The position numbers were made by a program, and so were the translations under genes. 64,000 nucleotides of DNA from an uncultured Alistipes sp. (GTDB lineage Bacteria > Bacteroidota > Bacteroidia > Bacteroidales > Rikenellaceae): positions 81,639-145,638 of the forward strand of contig UQYM01000002.1 of assembly GCA_900545315.1 (NCBI GenBank). Direction: 5' to 3'. The notes beneath the pieces are model-generated. The model ran no database searches, was not told the DNA's origin, and saw only the letters and a program-made list of their open reading frames with translations. Position 1 is the first letter of the stretch. Every line of letters begins with the position of its first letter. Below, piece after piece: positions 1 to 8,701 of this stretch.

Positions 1-52
1 GCCCCCTCTCTCAACAACAGAACCATAACACCACGCTATCACACAAACGGCA

Positions 53-90
53 CAAAAAAAACAGGCAGCTCCATTCAAGAGCTGCCTGTT
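53..90 (-). terminator. Terminator after ilvE (bidirectional hairpin)
   Basis: An 11-bp perfect stem (arms 61-71 and 79-89, loop 72-78) is followed on the minus strand by a run of about eight T. It lies just beyond the ilvE stop codon, so it most likely ends the ilvE transcript. On the plus strand the tail is only TTTAT, so termination there would be weaker. Confidence 0.8.
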
Positions 91-154
91 TTATGCTATC
101 TATGCTTGCAACCGAGCGTTCCTGCCAACAACCTGACTCGTCCCGACCCAAGCG

Positions 155-1177
155 CTACTCCATCACGATATTCCAGTTGTGAGTATCGGGCTCTTCACCA
201 TACTGGATCGCACGCAGTTTGTGATACAACTTTTTGCACCACTCACCCGGCTCGCCGTTGTTATACGTGTAGGTATGATTGGTAACTGGATCGTAAATGC
301 TGCCGATCGGCGAGATCACCGCTGCAGTACCGCAAGCACCGGCCTCGCTAAAGGTCGAAAGCTCCTCCTCCTCGATCTGACGGCACTCTACCTTCAGCCC
401 CATATCGGCTGCCAACGTTTGCAAACTCATATTGGTAATCGAAGGCAGTACGGAATGTGATTTCGGCGTAATATAACGGCCGTCACGGATTCCGAAGAAG
501 TTTGCCGCACCGCATTCGTCGATATATTTCTTCTCTTTGGCATCCAGATAGAGCACACTCGGATAGCCCTTATGGTGTGCCTCCTCCGACGAGGTCAAGC
601 TGGCACCATAGTTACCGCCGGCCTTAATATGACCCGTTCCCAGCGGTGCCGCACGGTCGTGATCACGATCGATAATTACCTTGATCGGATTGAAACCCTC
701 TTTGTAATAAGGACCTACCGGAGTTACGAAAATGATCAACATATATTCGCTGGCCGGCTGTACCCCCACCTGAGCACCGGTTCCGAAAAGTACCGGACGA
801 ATATAGAGCGAAGCTCCCGTACCGTAAGGCGGAATAAAACGCTCATTGGCTTTAACCACCTTCTTGACCATATCGACAAACATATCCAAAGGCGGTATAG
901 CCATCCGCAAATAATCGGCCGAAGAGGCCAAACGTTTACCATTCTCATCGGCACGGAAGATACGAATCTTGCCATCCATGCCCCGGAAAGCCTTCAACCC
1001 CTCGAAAGCATCCTGACCATAATGCAACGCTGTGGCTGCCATGTGCAGACTGACCATCTCGTCCGAAGTCAATTCGGGTGTGCTCCATGCGCCGTCACGA
1101 TAATAGCTGCGTATGTTGTAATCCGTCTTCAGATAACTGAAAGAGAGGTTTTTCCAGTCCAGATTAACTTTTTCCAT
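155..1177 (-). CDS. ilvE: Branched-chain amino acid aminotransferase
   Basis: Transfers an amino group between glutamate and the keto acids of leucine, isoleucine and valine, the last step of their synthesis, in the cytoplasm. This is a fold-type IV PLP enzyme: the sequence around Lys185 (GHIKAGGNYG) is the expected cofactor lysine context, and the later GACGTAAVISPIGSI segment is a typical phosphate/substrate loop. I start at MEKVNLDW because AAGGAG sits 7 nt upstream; an in-frame ATG at 1210 would add 11 residues. The length, 340 residues, suits the family's larger (BCAT-type) members. The gene stands alone between metG and the window edge, with a terminator directly after it. The SD-like sequence is unusual for this phylum. 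Confidence 0.95.
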   Translation of the reverse strand: MEKVNLDWKNLSFSYLKTDYNIRSYYRDGAWSTPELTSDEMVSLHMAATALHYGQDAFEGLKAFRGMDGKIRIFRADENGKRLASSADYLRMAIPPLDMFVDMVKKVVKANERFIPPYGTGASLYIRPVLFGTGAQVGVQPASEYMLIIFVTPVGPYYKEGFNPIKVIIDRDHDRAAPLGTGHIKAGGNYGASLTSSEEAHHKGYPSVLYLDAKEKKYIDECGAANFFGIRDGRYITPKSHSVLPSITNMSLQTLAADMGLKVECRQIEEEELSTFSEAGACGTAAVISPIGSIYDPVTNHTYTYNNGEPGEWCKKLYHKLRAIQYGEEPDTHNWNIVME

Positions 1178-1414
1178 ATTCATGCTCCTTATTAACGTCT
1201 TTCGTTCCATGCTGTTCTCCGGGCGTCCTCCCCGGAAACGGTATCTTAACGGTTCATCCCGTTCCTACTCAATACACTACTTTTGCCAGCAGGCCAATCC
1301 GCAACCTCCACCACGACAAACGTTCAGCAAATCACTTCACGCCCTTCAGATACAGCAAGATCCTTCCTTTTACAATAAAACCGGATCCTGCGTGATCGTC
1401 GTGTCGAAAGAGTA

Positions 1415-3454
1415 TTACCCGACAATGGTTCCACTGCCCACCTTATCAGAAGGGGTCAACAACACCATTTTGCCGGTCGCATCCTGCCCCATCAGAATCA
1501 TACCCTGAGACAGCACACCTTTGAGTTCACGCGGTTCAAGGTTGATCAGCACCAACACCTGACGCCCTACCAACTCCTCGGGTTTGTAATATTCGGCAAT
1601 GCCCGATACAATCGTCCGGGTATCGATGCCGGTATCGATCGTCAGCTTCAACAATTTTTTGGTTTTGGCAATCTTCTCGGCCGCCTTGATGGTTACCACC
1701 CGGATATCCATCTTGCCGAAATCATCGAAACTGATATTCTCTTTTTGTGGAGCCACCTGTTTGCCCGCCTCTGCTGCCAAGTTGGCCCGTTTCGTTGCAG
1801 CCAACTTCTCGAGTTGAGCCTCAATTACACTATCCTCAATCTTCTCGAAGAGCAATTCCGGTTTACCGATCTGATGTCCGGCCGGCAACAGCTCCATGCT
1901 GCCAATACTGTCCCAACCCGGGTTGGCAATCTGCAACATCTTCAACAGCTTCTCCGAGGTGAAGGGCATGAACGGCTCGATCACAATGGCAAGATTTGCC
2001 GTAATCTGCAACGCAATATTCAAAATGGTCTTAACCCGTTCCGGATCGCTCTTGGCCAATTTCCACGGCTCACTGTCGGCCAGATATTTATTGCCCAGAC
2101 GTGCCAGGTTCATCGCCACCTTCAAGGCCTCGCGGAAACGGTAATTTTCGATACTGTTCTCCAACCCCTTCTTGATGGCTGGGATTTCGGCGATCGTAGC
2201 CCGATCATAGTCGGTCAACTCCCCGGCAGCCGGAACCACTCCGTTGTAATATTTCTGGGTCAACACCAACGCCCGGTTAACAAAGTTGCCCAAAATGGCT
2301 ACCAACTCGTTGTTGTTGCGAGCCTGGAAATCTTTCCACGTAAAGTCATTATCCTTGGTCTCGGGGGCGTTGGCACAAAGCACATAACGCAACACATCCT
2401 CCTTGCCCGGGAACTCATCCAGGTATTCGTGCAACCACACAGCCCAGTTCCGCGAGGTTGAAATTTTATCCCCCTCAAGATTCAGAAACTCGTTGGCCGG
2501 CACATTATCCGGCAGGATATATCCGCCATGGGCCTGCAACATCGACGGAAAAACAATGCAGTGGAACACAATGTTATCCTTACCGATGAAGTGAACCATC
2601 TTGGTCTCCTCATCTTTCCAATATTTTTCCCAATCGGGGGTCAGCTCTTTGGTGGCCGAGATGTATCCGATCGGCGCATCGAACCAAACATACAGCACCT
2701 TCCCTTCAGCACCTTCGACCGGAACCGGAATACCCCAATCCAGGTCACGACTCACGGCACGCGGCTGAAGTCCCAGATCGAGCCAACTCTTGCACTGGCC
2801 ATACACGTTGGGTTTCCACTCCTTGTGATCCTCCAGAATCCACTTGCGCAAAAATGCTTCATGCTTGTCCAGAGGCAGAAACCAGTGCTTCGTTTTGCGC
2901 AGCACCGGAGTGGCTCCGGTAATGGCACTCTTCGGATTGATCAGATCGGTCGGATTCAACGTACTGCCGCACTTCTCGCACTGATCGCCGTAAGCCCGAT
3001 CGTTCTGGCAATGCGGGCAGGTACCCACAATGTAACGATCCGCCAGAAACTGTTTTGCCTCGGGATCATAGTATTGCTCCGAAGTCTGTTCGATAAATTC
3101 GCCCTTTTCGTACAAGGTCCTAAAAAAGTCCGAAGCGGTTTTATGGTGTACCGGCGATGTGGTTCGCGAATAGATATCGAACGACATCCCAAACCGGCGG
3201 AACGACTCCTTGATGATGTTATGATACTTGTCCACGATCACCTGCGGAGAAACACCCTCCTGACGAGCTTTGATCGTGATGGGCACGCCGTGTTCATCCG
3301 ATCCGCAGACCGAAATGACATCCGCCCCCCGCAAACGCAGATAACGCGTATAGATATCCGAAGGAATATAGACTCCGGCCAAATGGCCAATATGCACCGG
3401 GCCATTGGCGTACGGAAGCGCCGAAGTGACCAAATAACGTTTAAATTTCTTCAT
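1415..3454 (-). CDS. metG: Methionyl-tRNA synthetase
   Basis: Charges tRNA-Met with methionine. The class I signature HIGH is at residues 21-24 and the KMSKS loop appears as KISTS at 330-334. A zinc knuckle has C146, C149, C159 and C162. The C-terminal 110 residues (from about [13 protein letters not shown]) form the EMAP-II/Trbp-type tRNA-binding OB fold that makes the enzyme dimeric. The full length of 679 residues matches the long bacterial form with this appended domain. The gene lies between priA and ilvE on the same strand with gaps of about 220 nt either side, so it may have its own promoter; I saw no perfect box. Confidence 0.97.
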   Translation of the reverse strand: MKKFKRYLVTSALPYANGPVHIGHLAGVYIPSDIYTRYLRLRGADVISVCGSDEHGVPITIKARQEGVSPQVIVDKYHNIIKESFRRFGMSFDIYSRTTSPVHHKTASDFFRTLYEKGEFIEQTSEQYYDPEAKQFLADRYIVGTCPHCQNDRAYGDQCEKCGSTLNPTDLINPKSAITGATPVLRKTKHWFLPLDKHEAFLRKWILEDHKEWKPNVYGQCKSWLDLGLQPRAVSRDLDWGIPVPVEGAEGKVLYVWFDAPIGYISATKELTPDWEKYWKDEETKMVHFIGKDNIVFHCIVFPSMLQAHGGYILPDNVPANEFLNLEGDKISTSRNWAVWLHEYLDEFPGKEDVLRYVLCANAPETKDNDFTWKDFQARNNNELVAILGNFVNRALVLTQKYYNGVVPAAGELTDYDRATIAEIPAIKKGLENSIENYRFREALKVAMNLARLGNKYLADSEPWKLAKSDPERVKTILNIALQITANLAIVIEPFMPFTSEKLLKMLQIANPGWDSIGSMELLPAGHQIGKPELLFEKIEDSVIEAQLEKLAATKRANLAAEAGKQVAPQKENISFDDFGKMDIRVVTIKAAEKIAKTKKLLKLTIDTGIDTRTIVSGIAEYYKPEELVGRQVLVLINLEPRELKGVLSQGMILMGQDATGKMVLLTPSDKVGSGTIVG

Positions 3455-3678
3455 CGTATGGATACTCTCTCTTTTTTTCTTTAAAAGTGGATCTCCCCCC
3501 CGTCTATCAAGTGGTCAAAAGCACCCAGGGGGCCTCTCTGTTCGGTTCGGGCGGTGCTTATCGCTTCACCATAGCAAACCTGAACAAATAAACTGTGTAA
3601 AAGTACATCTTTCAGCTAAAAAACACAATGAATGAGACCCAAAATTCTACACCGCCCAACGCCAGTTTACGGCACAAC

Positions 3679-6123
3679 CTACTGCGGATCGACATCCGGA
3701 ATCAGCTCCACAGCTCGGTATCGTTTGTCGCGGTGCAGACTCTCCAGTACACCCGTCAACAGGCTTTTGGCCTCAGCGACAGAGCTCTTCCGCTCAATCT
3801 TGAGCAGGAAACGGGTCAAATATTGTCCTCGTATTCGATCGACGGGCGGCGCTTCGGGGCCCAAGACCCGACGTCCAAAGATTCGACGCAGCTCATCCCC
3901 CAAACGGGCGGCCACCTCCCCAAGCAGCGCTTTATCTCGATGACGCAACGTCAGAGCGATCAGCCTACAATAGGGCGGATACAGAAACGAACGCCGCTCG
4001 GCCAACTGCATGCGAGCCATCGCCTCATAGTCGCCCCGACGCACCTGCTCCAACACCGGATGCCCGGGTTGTGAGGTCTGAATCACCACCACCCCCTGTT
4101 CACTGCGACGTCCGGCACGTCCTCCAACCTGCATCATCAGTTGAAAGGCCCGCTCTCCAGCACGAAAGTCGGGATAGTTCAGCAAATTATCCGCATTGAG
4201 GATCCCTACCAAAGCTACCCGATCAAAATCGAACCCTTTGGTGATCATCTGCGTACCGATCAAAATATCGGTATCGCCCCGCTCAAAGGCTGAAATGATC
4301 CGCCGGTAACTTTGCGGAGAGCGTGACGTATCGGCATCCAATCGATCAATGACTGCATGTGGAAAAATTTCGGCCAGAGCCTCCTCGACCTTCTCGGTGC
4401 CGAATCCACGCGGCTGCAGATCATCGGTCCCACACGAAGGACAACAAGCAGGCAGAGCCGTATGGTACCCACAGTAGTGGCACCGCAGTGAGCGGTCACT
4501 CTTATGATAGGTCAACGTCACATTGCAATCGGGACAGGTAGCGGTCCATCCGCATTGGCCACACTCGACAAAGGGCGAAAAGCCCCGTCGGTTTTGAAAC
4601 AACATCACCTGCTGTCCCTTTACCAATATCTCATCAATGCGGTCGAGCAATAATTTGTTGAAATGGGAACGCTTCTCACCCCGACGGGCGGCACGCAAGG
4701 TATCGGAAATCAACACTTGTGGCAGGGAGGCCCCGCCATACCGCTCCGTCAACGTGACCAGTCCATATTTCCCGCTTATGGCGTTGAAGTAGGACTCCAT
4801 CGAAGGGGTGGCACTGCCCAGCACACATTTCGCCCCATAAAACGAGGCCAGCACAATCGCCGTATCGCGGGCCTGATACCGAGGGGCGCTGTCGCTCTGT
4901 TTGAAGCTGTTTTCATGCTCCTCATCGATCACCACCAGCGAAAGCATCGGCAACGGCAACAGCACCGACGAACGGACACCGATCACCAGGCGTCCCCCCT
5001 GCGAAACCAACAATTCACGATAGACCTCGGCCCGACGGTTATCCGTCAACCGGGAGTGGTAGACAATCACCCGATCCCCGAAATAGCTGCGCATCCGTTC
5101 GATCAGTTGCGTCGTCAGGGCAATTTCGGGCAGCATGTACAGCACATTGCCGCCGGCCGCCAGCCTTTCGGCCATCAGGTGAATATAAATTTCGGTCTTA
5201 CCACTGCCCGTCACCCCATGCAACAGCATCACCTCTCGGTCTGCAAAACCGGCCTTCAGCCTCTCGTAGGCCTGCTGTTGGGCAGCCGTCAATTGCGGCA
5301 GCGGGGCAATCCCCTCACCTCCGGCTGCGAACTCGCTTCCCTCCTGTGGTGTGACCTCCAATTCGACCTGCCGGAACAGCCCCCGATCCACCAAAGCTCG
5401 AATAATTGCAGACGACACCCCCAAACTCTCCCGCGGCACCAGGGGCCACGCCCTAAACACGTTTTGCCCCGCCTCCAAAGAGTTTTTCGGGGCTTCATGC
5501 TGCTGGTGTTCCGAAACAGCAGAGGAGTTCTCTGACTCACAAGAGGGCGTCGTATCTGAACATACATTCTGCTGCACTTTGTTCCTTGTTGCAGCAGATA
5601 ATGACTCGCCTGCCTCCTCAAGGGCAAATCCCACACGGGCCAGATACTCGGTTAAGGCCCGATACTGCATCTTGGCCCGCCCCAATCGATCCAATACGGC
5701 ATGCAACTTCTCCTCGCTATCGATCTCATCGACCAACCCCACGTGGGGAACCTTTGGCGGATGGTAGCCTCCGCGCAACGTCTCCTGTTCGGAGTAGCCG
5801 TCCAACTTTAACTTGGCCGGCAGGGCCGTACGCATCACCATGCCCAACGGACACATGTAATAGTTTGCAATCCACTCCCACAGCCGCAACTGCTCCGGCA
5901 AGACCGCCTCCTGCGCATCGATAATCCGGACAACGGATTTAATATGCTCATACGGTGGCTTTTGATCATGCAGCCGATAGACAATGCCCGCATAGAACTT
6001 GCGGGCACCAAACGGTACCATCACCCGCATCCCCACCCGCAATTGCGGGCACAGCGACTCCTCCACCGCAAACGTCATCGGTGGTGTGGCCAGCGGAAGG
6101 ATCACATCGGCATACCGTATCAT
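3679..6123 (-). CDS. priA: Primosomal replication restart helicase PriA
   Basis: A 3'-5' superfamily 2 helicase that recognises stalled forks and reloads the replisome. After an N-terminal DNA-binding region (about 1-110) come Walker A GVTGSGKT at about 303-310, the DEEH Walker B box at about 400-403, and a cysteine-rich zinc-binding insertion (CGQCGW, CPDC, CHYC, CPSC) in the helicase core. I start at the ATG at 6123 (MIRYADVIL); the longer frame begins with TTG four codons earlier. Residues about 170-225 form a polar, Ser/Gln/Glu-rich linker that looks less conserved. The protein is 814 residues, normal for Bacteroidales PriA. Confidence 0.96.
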   Translation of the reverse strand: MIRYADVILPLATPPMTFAVEESLCPQLRVGMRVMVPFGARKFYAGIVYRLHDQKPPYEHIKSVVRIIDAQEAVLPEQLRLWEWIANYYMCPLGMVMRTALPAKLKLDGYSEQETLRGGYHPPKVPHVGLVDEIDSEEKLHAVLDRLGRAKMQYRALTEYLARVGFALEEAGESLSAATRNKVQQNVCSDTTPSCESENSSAVSEHQQHEAPKNSLEAGQNVFRAWPLVPRESLGVSSAIIRALVDRGLFRQVELEVTPQEGSEFAAGGEGIAPLPQLTAAQQQAYERLKAGFADREVMLLHGVTGSGKTEIYIHLMAERLAAGGNVLYMLPEIALTTQLIERMRSYFGDRVIVYHSRLTDNRRAEVYRELLVSQGGRLVIGVRSSVLLPLPMLSLVVIDEEHENSFKQSDSAPRYQARDTAIVLASFYGAKCVLGSATPSMESYFNAISGKYGLVTLTERYGGASLPQVLISDTLRAARRGEKRSHFNKLLLDRIDEILVKGQQVMLFQNRRGFSPFVECGQCGWTATCPDCNVTLTYHKSDRSLRCHYCGYHTALPACCPSCGTDDLQPRGFGTEKVEEALAEIFPHAVIDRLDADTSRSPQSYRRIISAFERGDTDILIGTQMITKGFDFDRVALVGILNADNLLNYPDFRAGERAFQLMMQVGGRAGRRSEQGVVVIQTSQPGHPVLEQVRRGDYEAMARMQLAERRSFLYPPYCRLIALTLRHRDKALLGEVAARLGDELRRIFGRRVLGPEAPPVDRIRGQYLTRFLLKIERKSSVAEAKSLLTGVLESLHRDKRYRAVELIPDVDPQ

Positions 6124-6199
6124 ACTATACTTCAAACTCCAAAACAGACCTCGACGGGCAAAAATAGCCCTCTTTGCTTACATTCTTTCAGGTCTGAAA

Positions 6200-6207
6200 C
6201 AAAGATA
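6200..6207 (-). promoter_or_regulatory. Probable -7 box of priA
   Basis: TATCTTTG on the minus strand fits the Bacteroidota consensus TAnnTTTG and lies about 75 nt before the priA start. I see no TTTG at the expected -33 distance, so support is partial. Confidence 0.45.
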
Positions 6208-6305
6208 GCCCATTTTTACCACTCTTACCGTTAAATTTTGTTACAGATCGTTGCTGATTTGAAAAATCGTGCAGATATTTACATCATAAAATTTCTATCG
6301 TATTT

Positions 6306-7199
6306 ATGGGACAGTTTACCAAACATTCCGCACTCAAAACATTCAAAGAGTACTTCCTCATTTCAATCGGTCTGATGATGTATGCATTCGCCTGGACCAC
6401 CATCTTGATGCCCGCCGAAGTTATGGGTAACGGTGTCAATGGTGTCGGCCTGCTGATCTATTACGCCACCGGAGGTCCCAATGGCGGTATTCCGTTGAGT
6501 ATCTCTTTTATTGTCATTAACGCGCTGTTCGTGCTGCTGGGATCTATTCTTATCAGCCTGCGTGTGGGTGCCAAAACCATCTACGCTATCCTGTTCCTGA
6601 CCGCAGCCCTCGGATTTATGCAGGGAATAGTTCCGCCAGATCTGCTTGGGCTGCAAAACGATAAAATGCTCTCGTCAATCCTCGGTGGTGCCATCGCCGG
6701 TATCGGTGTCAGCATCTGCTTCATGCAGGGCGGTAATTCCGGCGGTATGGATATCGTCGCCATGATCATCAATAAATACAAAAGCATTAGTTACGGGAAA
6801 ATCCTGATGACCATGGATGGAATCACAATGGCCTGCTCGATTTTTGTCTTCAAAGATATTTCTGCTGCCATATACGGTTTCATTATGGTCGCTACCTACG
6901 GTTACACCATCGACGCTGTCATGGCCGGAAACCGCCAATCAACCCAGATTCTGATCGTCTCTCAAAAATGGGAAGAGATCGCCTCCCGCATTTACGACGC
7001 CATGCACCGTGGGGTAACCCTGATCGACGGCCAGGGATGGTACAGCAAGAAAAATATCAAACTGGTTATGGTGGTCTGCCGTAAAAACGAATCCAACATC
7101 ATGTTCCAGGTGGTTAAAGAGGTCGATCCCAATGCCTTCATGACCTTCGGCAATGTAATGGGCGTTTACGGACTTGGATTTGAAGCCTTGAAAAAATAG
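6306..7199 (+). CDS. YitT family membrane protein (DUF161/DUF2179)
   Basis: An inner-membrane protein of unknown biochemical role. Hydrophobic segments occupy roughly residues 15-35, 50-80, 85-105, 115-140 and 165-195, matching the five- to six-helix YitT (DUF161) unit. The last third (about 215-290, from STQILIVSQKWEEIASRIYD) is the cytoplasmic DUF2179 domain, which resembles small ligand-binding folds. The length of 297 residues is typical. It is followed after 90 nt by the ComF-like gene on the same strand, which may be co-transcribed. Family membership is clear; any transport substrate is unknown. Confidence 0.9.
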   Translation: MGQFTKHSALKTFKEYFLISIGLMMYAFAWTTILMPAEVMGNGVNGVGLLIYYATGGPNGGIPLSISFIVINALFVLLGSILISLRVGAKTIYAILFLTAALGFMQGIVPPDLLGLQNDKMLSSILGGAIAGIGVSICFMQGGNSGGMDIVAMIINKYKSISYGKILMTMDGITMACSIFVFKDISAAIYGFIMVATYGYTIDAVMAGNRQSTQILIVSQKWEEIASRIYDAMHRGVTLIDGQGWYSKKNIKLVMVVCRKNESNIMFQVVKEVDPNAFMTFGNVMGVYGLGFEALKK

Positions 7200-7288
7200 G
7201 GCCCAAAAAACTCTCCATAAACCTTCATGCGCCTCCGGAGCCAAACAGCAGACTGCTATTGCGTGCTCTCTCGGCTTGTTAATAAAAT

Positions 7289-8038
7289 TTGCAAACACCT
7301 CTTCCCGTGGCCGGATATCTGCATGAACTTTTCCGTCTCTTCTACCCCGAGCGGTGTGCAGCTTGCGGCAAAATCCTGCCGGAAGGGATGTCCATGCTCT
7401 GTCCGCATTGTCAATGGGATATGCCACTAACCGGCTACTACGCTATCCATGACAATCCCGTATATGAAAAGTTCGGCGGACTACTTCCTGTCACGGAGGC
7501 CTCTTCGTGGCTCTTCTTTACCACTCACAGCAGATACAGAGATCTGATCCACTCTTTCAAATATCACGGGGCATGGAACCTAAGTCGTAACATGGGCCGT
7601 TTAATGGGGTATGCTCTTGCCGACGGCGGTCTGTACAAAGATATTGATCTGATTATTCCAGTGCCTTTACATCCGTTTCGCCGGTGGCACCGCGGCTATA
7701 ACCAGGCAGAATATCTCGCCGAAGGGATTGCTCAAGCCCTCAAATGCCCGGTTAGCCGGAACAACCTGATCCGCAAACGGTATAATCGGTCGCAAGCACA
7801 CACCTCCCAGCGGGATCAACGCTGGGATAATGTTCAAAACATCTTTGCCGTACGTCATCCGGACCGTTTTGCCGATAAACACCTTTTGTTGGTAGACGAT
7901 GTGCTCACTACGGGTGCAACGTTAGTCTCCTGCGCCGAGACCCTGCTGCAATACGTTCCCAACTGCCGGATCAGCATCGCTACGCTGGCTGTCTCAGCTC
8001 ACGAACTCTTCGGACGACACAAGGGAGGAGGACTATAA
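7289..8038 (+). CDS. ComF family phosphoribosyltransferase-like protein
   Basis: ComF-type proteins combine a small N-terminal zinc ribbon with a type I phosphoribosyltransferase domain and are linked to DNA uptake or processing. Here the ribbon is CAACGK...CPHC near residues 22-42, and the PRPP-binding loop is LLLVDDVLTTGATL at about 207-220. The upstream stop at 7283 limits the start to TTG at 7289 or GTG at 7307; no ATG precedes the zinc ribbon, so the start codon is non-standard either way. The gene is the only competence-like gene in the window, so a role in transformation cannot be inferred from context. Confidence 0.85.
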   Translation: MQTPLPVAGYLHELFRLFYPERCAACGKILPEGMSMLCPHCQWDMPLTGYYAIHDNPVYEKFGGLLPVTEASSWLFFTTHSRYRDLIHSFKYHGAWNLSRNMGRLMGYALADGGLYKDIDLIIPVPLHPFRRWHRGYNQAEYLAEGIAQALKCPVSRNNLIRKRYNRSQAHTSQRDQRWDNVQNIFAVRHPDRFADKHLLLVDDVLTTGATLVSCAETLLQYVPNCRISIATLAVSAHELFGRHKGGGL

Positions 8039-8373
8039 AATATCGGTAAACACTCTCCGATGCAACAACTAATAAATGAATTCGTCCCAGCCTTTACCCA
8101 TTGCCAATCCATAAGAGTATTCCACCACACCACGAGCCAATATCCTGTACACATACCCGTAAAGAATAGTTTACGCGGAACAAAATATCCAGATTCCACC
8201 CCGATCTCCACACAATCTTGGCACAAGGATTGCCCTTCATTCTTTAGAATCGGTAGCGATTTCTCAGATTTTATTCGACTTTTGTGCAAAAAGTTGCTAA
8301 TTATATTGGAGATTCGCATTAAGAAGTGTACTTTTATGTGATAAACCATTAACCTTTAATATTTACTAATATC
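8039..8373. other. Gene-free spacer
   Basis: About 335 nt between the comF-like gene and the small histone-like gene. Open frames on both strands here show no recognisable domain and I regard them as chance. Near its right end, TTTTG and TATATTGG about 20 nt apart (roughly 8280-8310) may be a degenerate promoter for the downstream gene. Confidence 0.4.
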
Positions 8374-8547
8374 ATGCAACAATTAATTGATCAGATCAAC
8401 GAACAGATCGCATTGTTTACTGAAAATGCGAAGGCACAGGTAGAGAAAAACAACAAAGCTGCCGGCACCCGCGCACGTAAAGCTGCTCTTGAACTGAGCA
8501 AATTGATGAAAGAGTTCCGTAAAGCATCTGTAGAGGCTTCGAAATAA
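8374..8547 (+). CDS. Small histone H1-like (Hc1-type) DNA-binding protein
   Basis: A 57-residue, lysine- and alanine-rich, mostly helical protein beginning MQQLIDQINEQ. The central NNKAAGTRARKAALEL and the following LMKEFRKASVEASK match the short histone-H1-like proteins (Hc1 family) common in Bacteroidales, which probably coat or bundle DNA. It starts at ATG and ends at TAA 27 nt before a perfect palindromic terminator, so it is a monocistronic unit. The family identification comes from memory of the motif NKAAGTRARKA; binding to DNA in this organism is inference. Confidence 0.85.
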   Translation: MQQLIDQINEQIALFTENAKAQVEKNNKAAGTRARKAALELSKLMKEFRKASVEASK

Positions 8548-8573
8548 TTTTTTTCATCCTTTTACTACCAAAC

Positions 8574-8605
8574 AAAACGCCTCTCCAGCTGGAGAGGCGT
8601 TTTCA
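8574..8605 (+). terminator. Terminator after the histone-like gene
   Basis: A perfect 30-nt palindrome (8574-8603; arm AAAACGCCTCTCCAG) ending in TTTT and followed by CATTTT. It is symmetrical, so it can also serve transcripts coming from the opposite strand, including the beta-helix gene that ends at 8702. Confidence 0.88.
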
Positions 8606-8701
8606 TTTTGGACTGGTAACGGCTTAGGGTCCTAATCACGACCTTCTACGATCTACTGAACATAGTTTCTCAGTCCAGTTAATCACCGTAAATTTCCTTA
8701 A

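Noticed and set aside
572..1195. 207-codon plus-strand frame opposite ilvE
   Set aside because: Lies entirely antisense to a well-recognised gene and reads as low-information sequence.
2528..3484. 318-codon plus-strand frame opposite metG
   Set aside because: Antisense shadow of metG; no domain and no promoter of its own.
7999..8349. 116-codon minus-strand frame in the spacer before the histone-like gene
   Set aside because: Overlaps the end of the comF-like gene and has no recognised domain; a protein with Trp-rich, scattered residues looks accidental.
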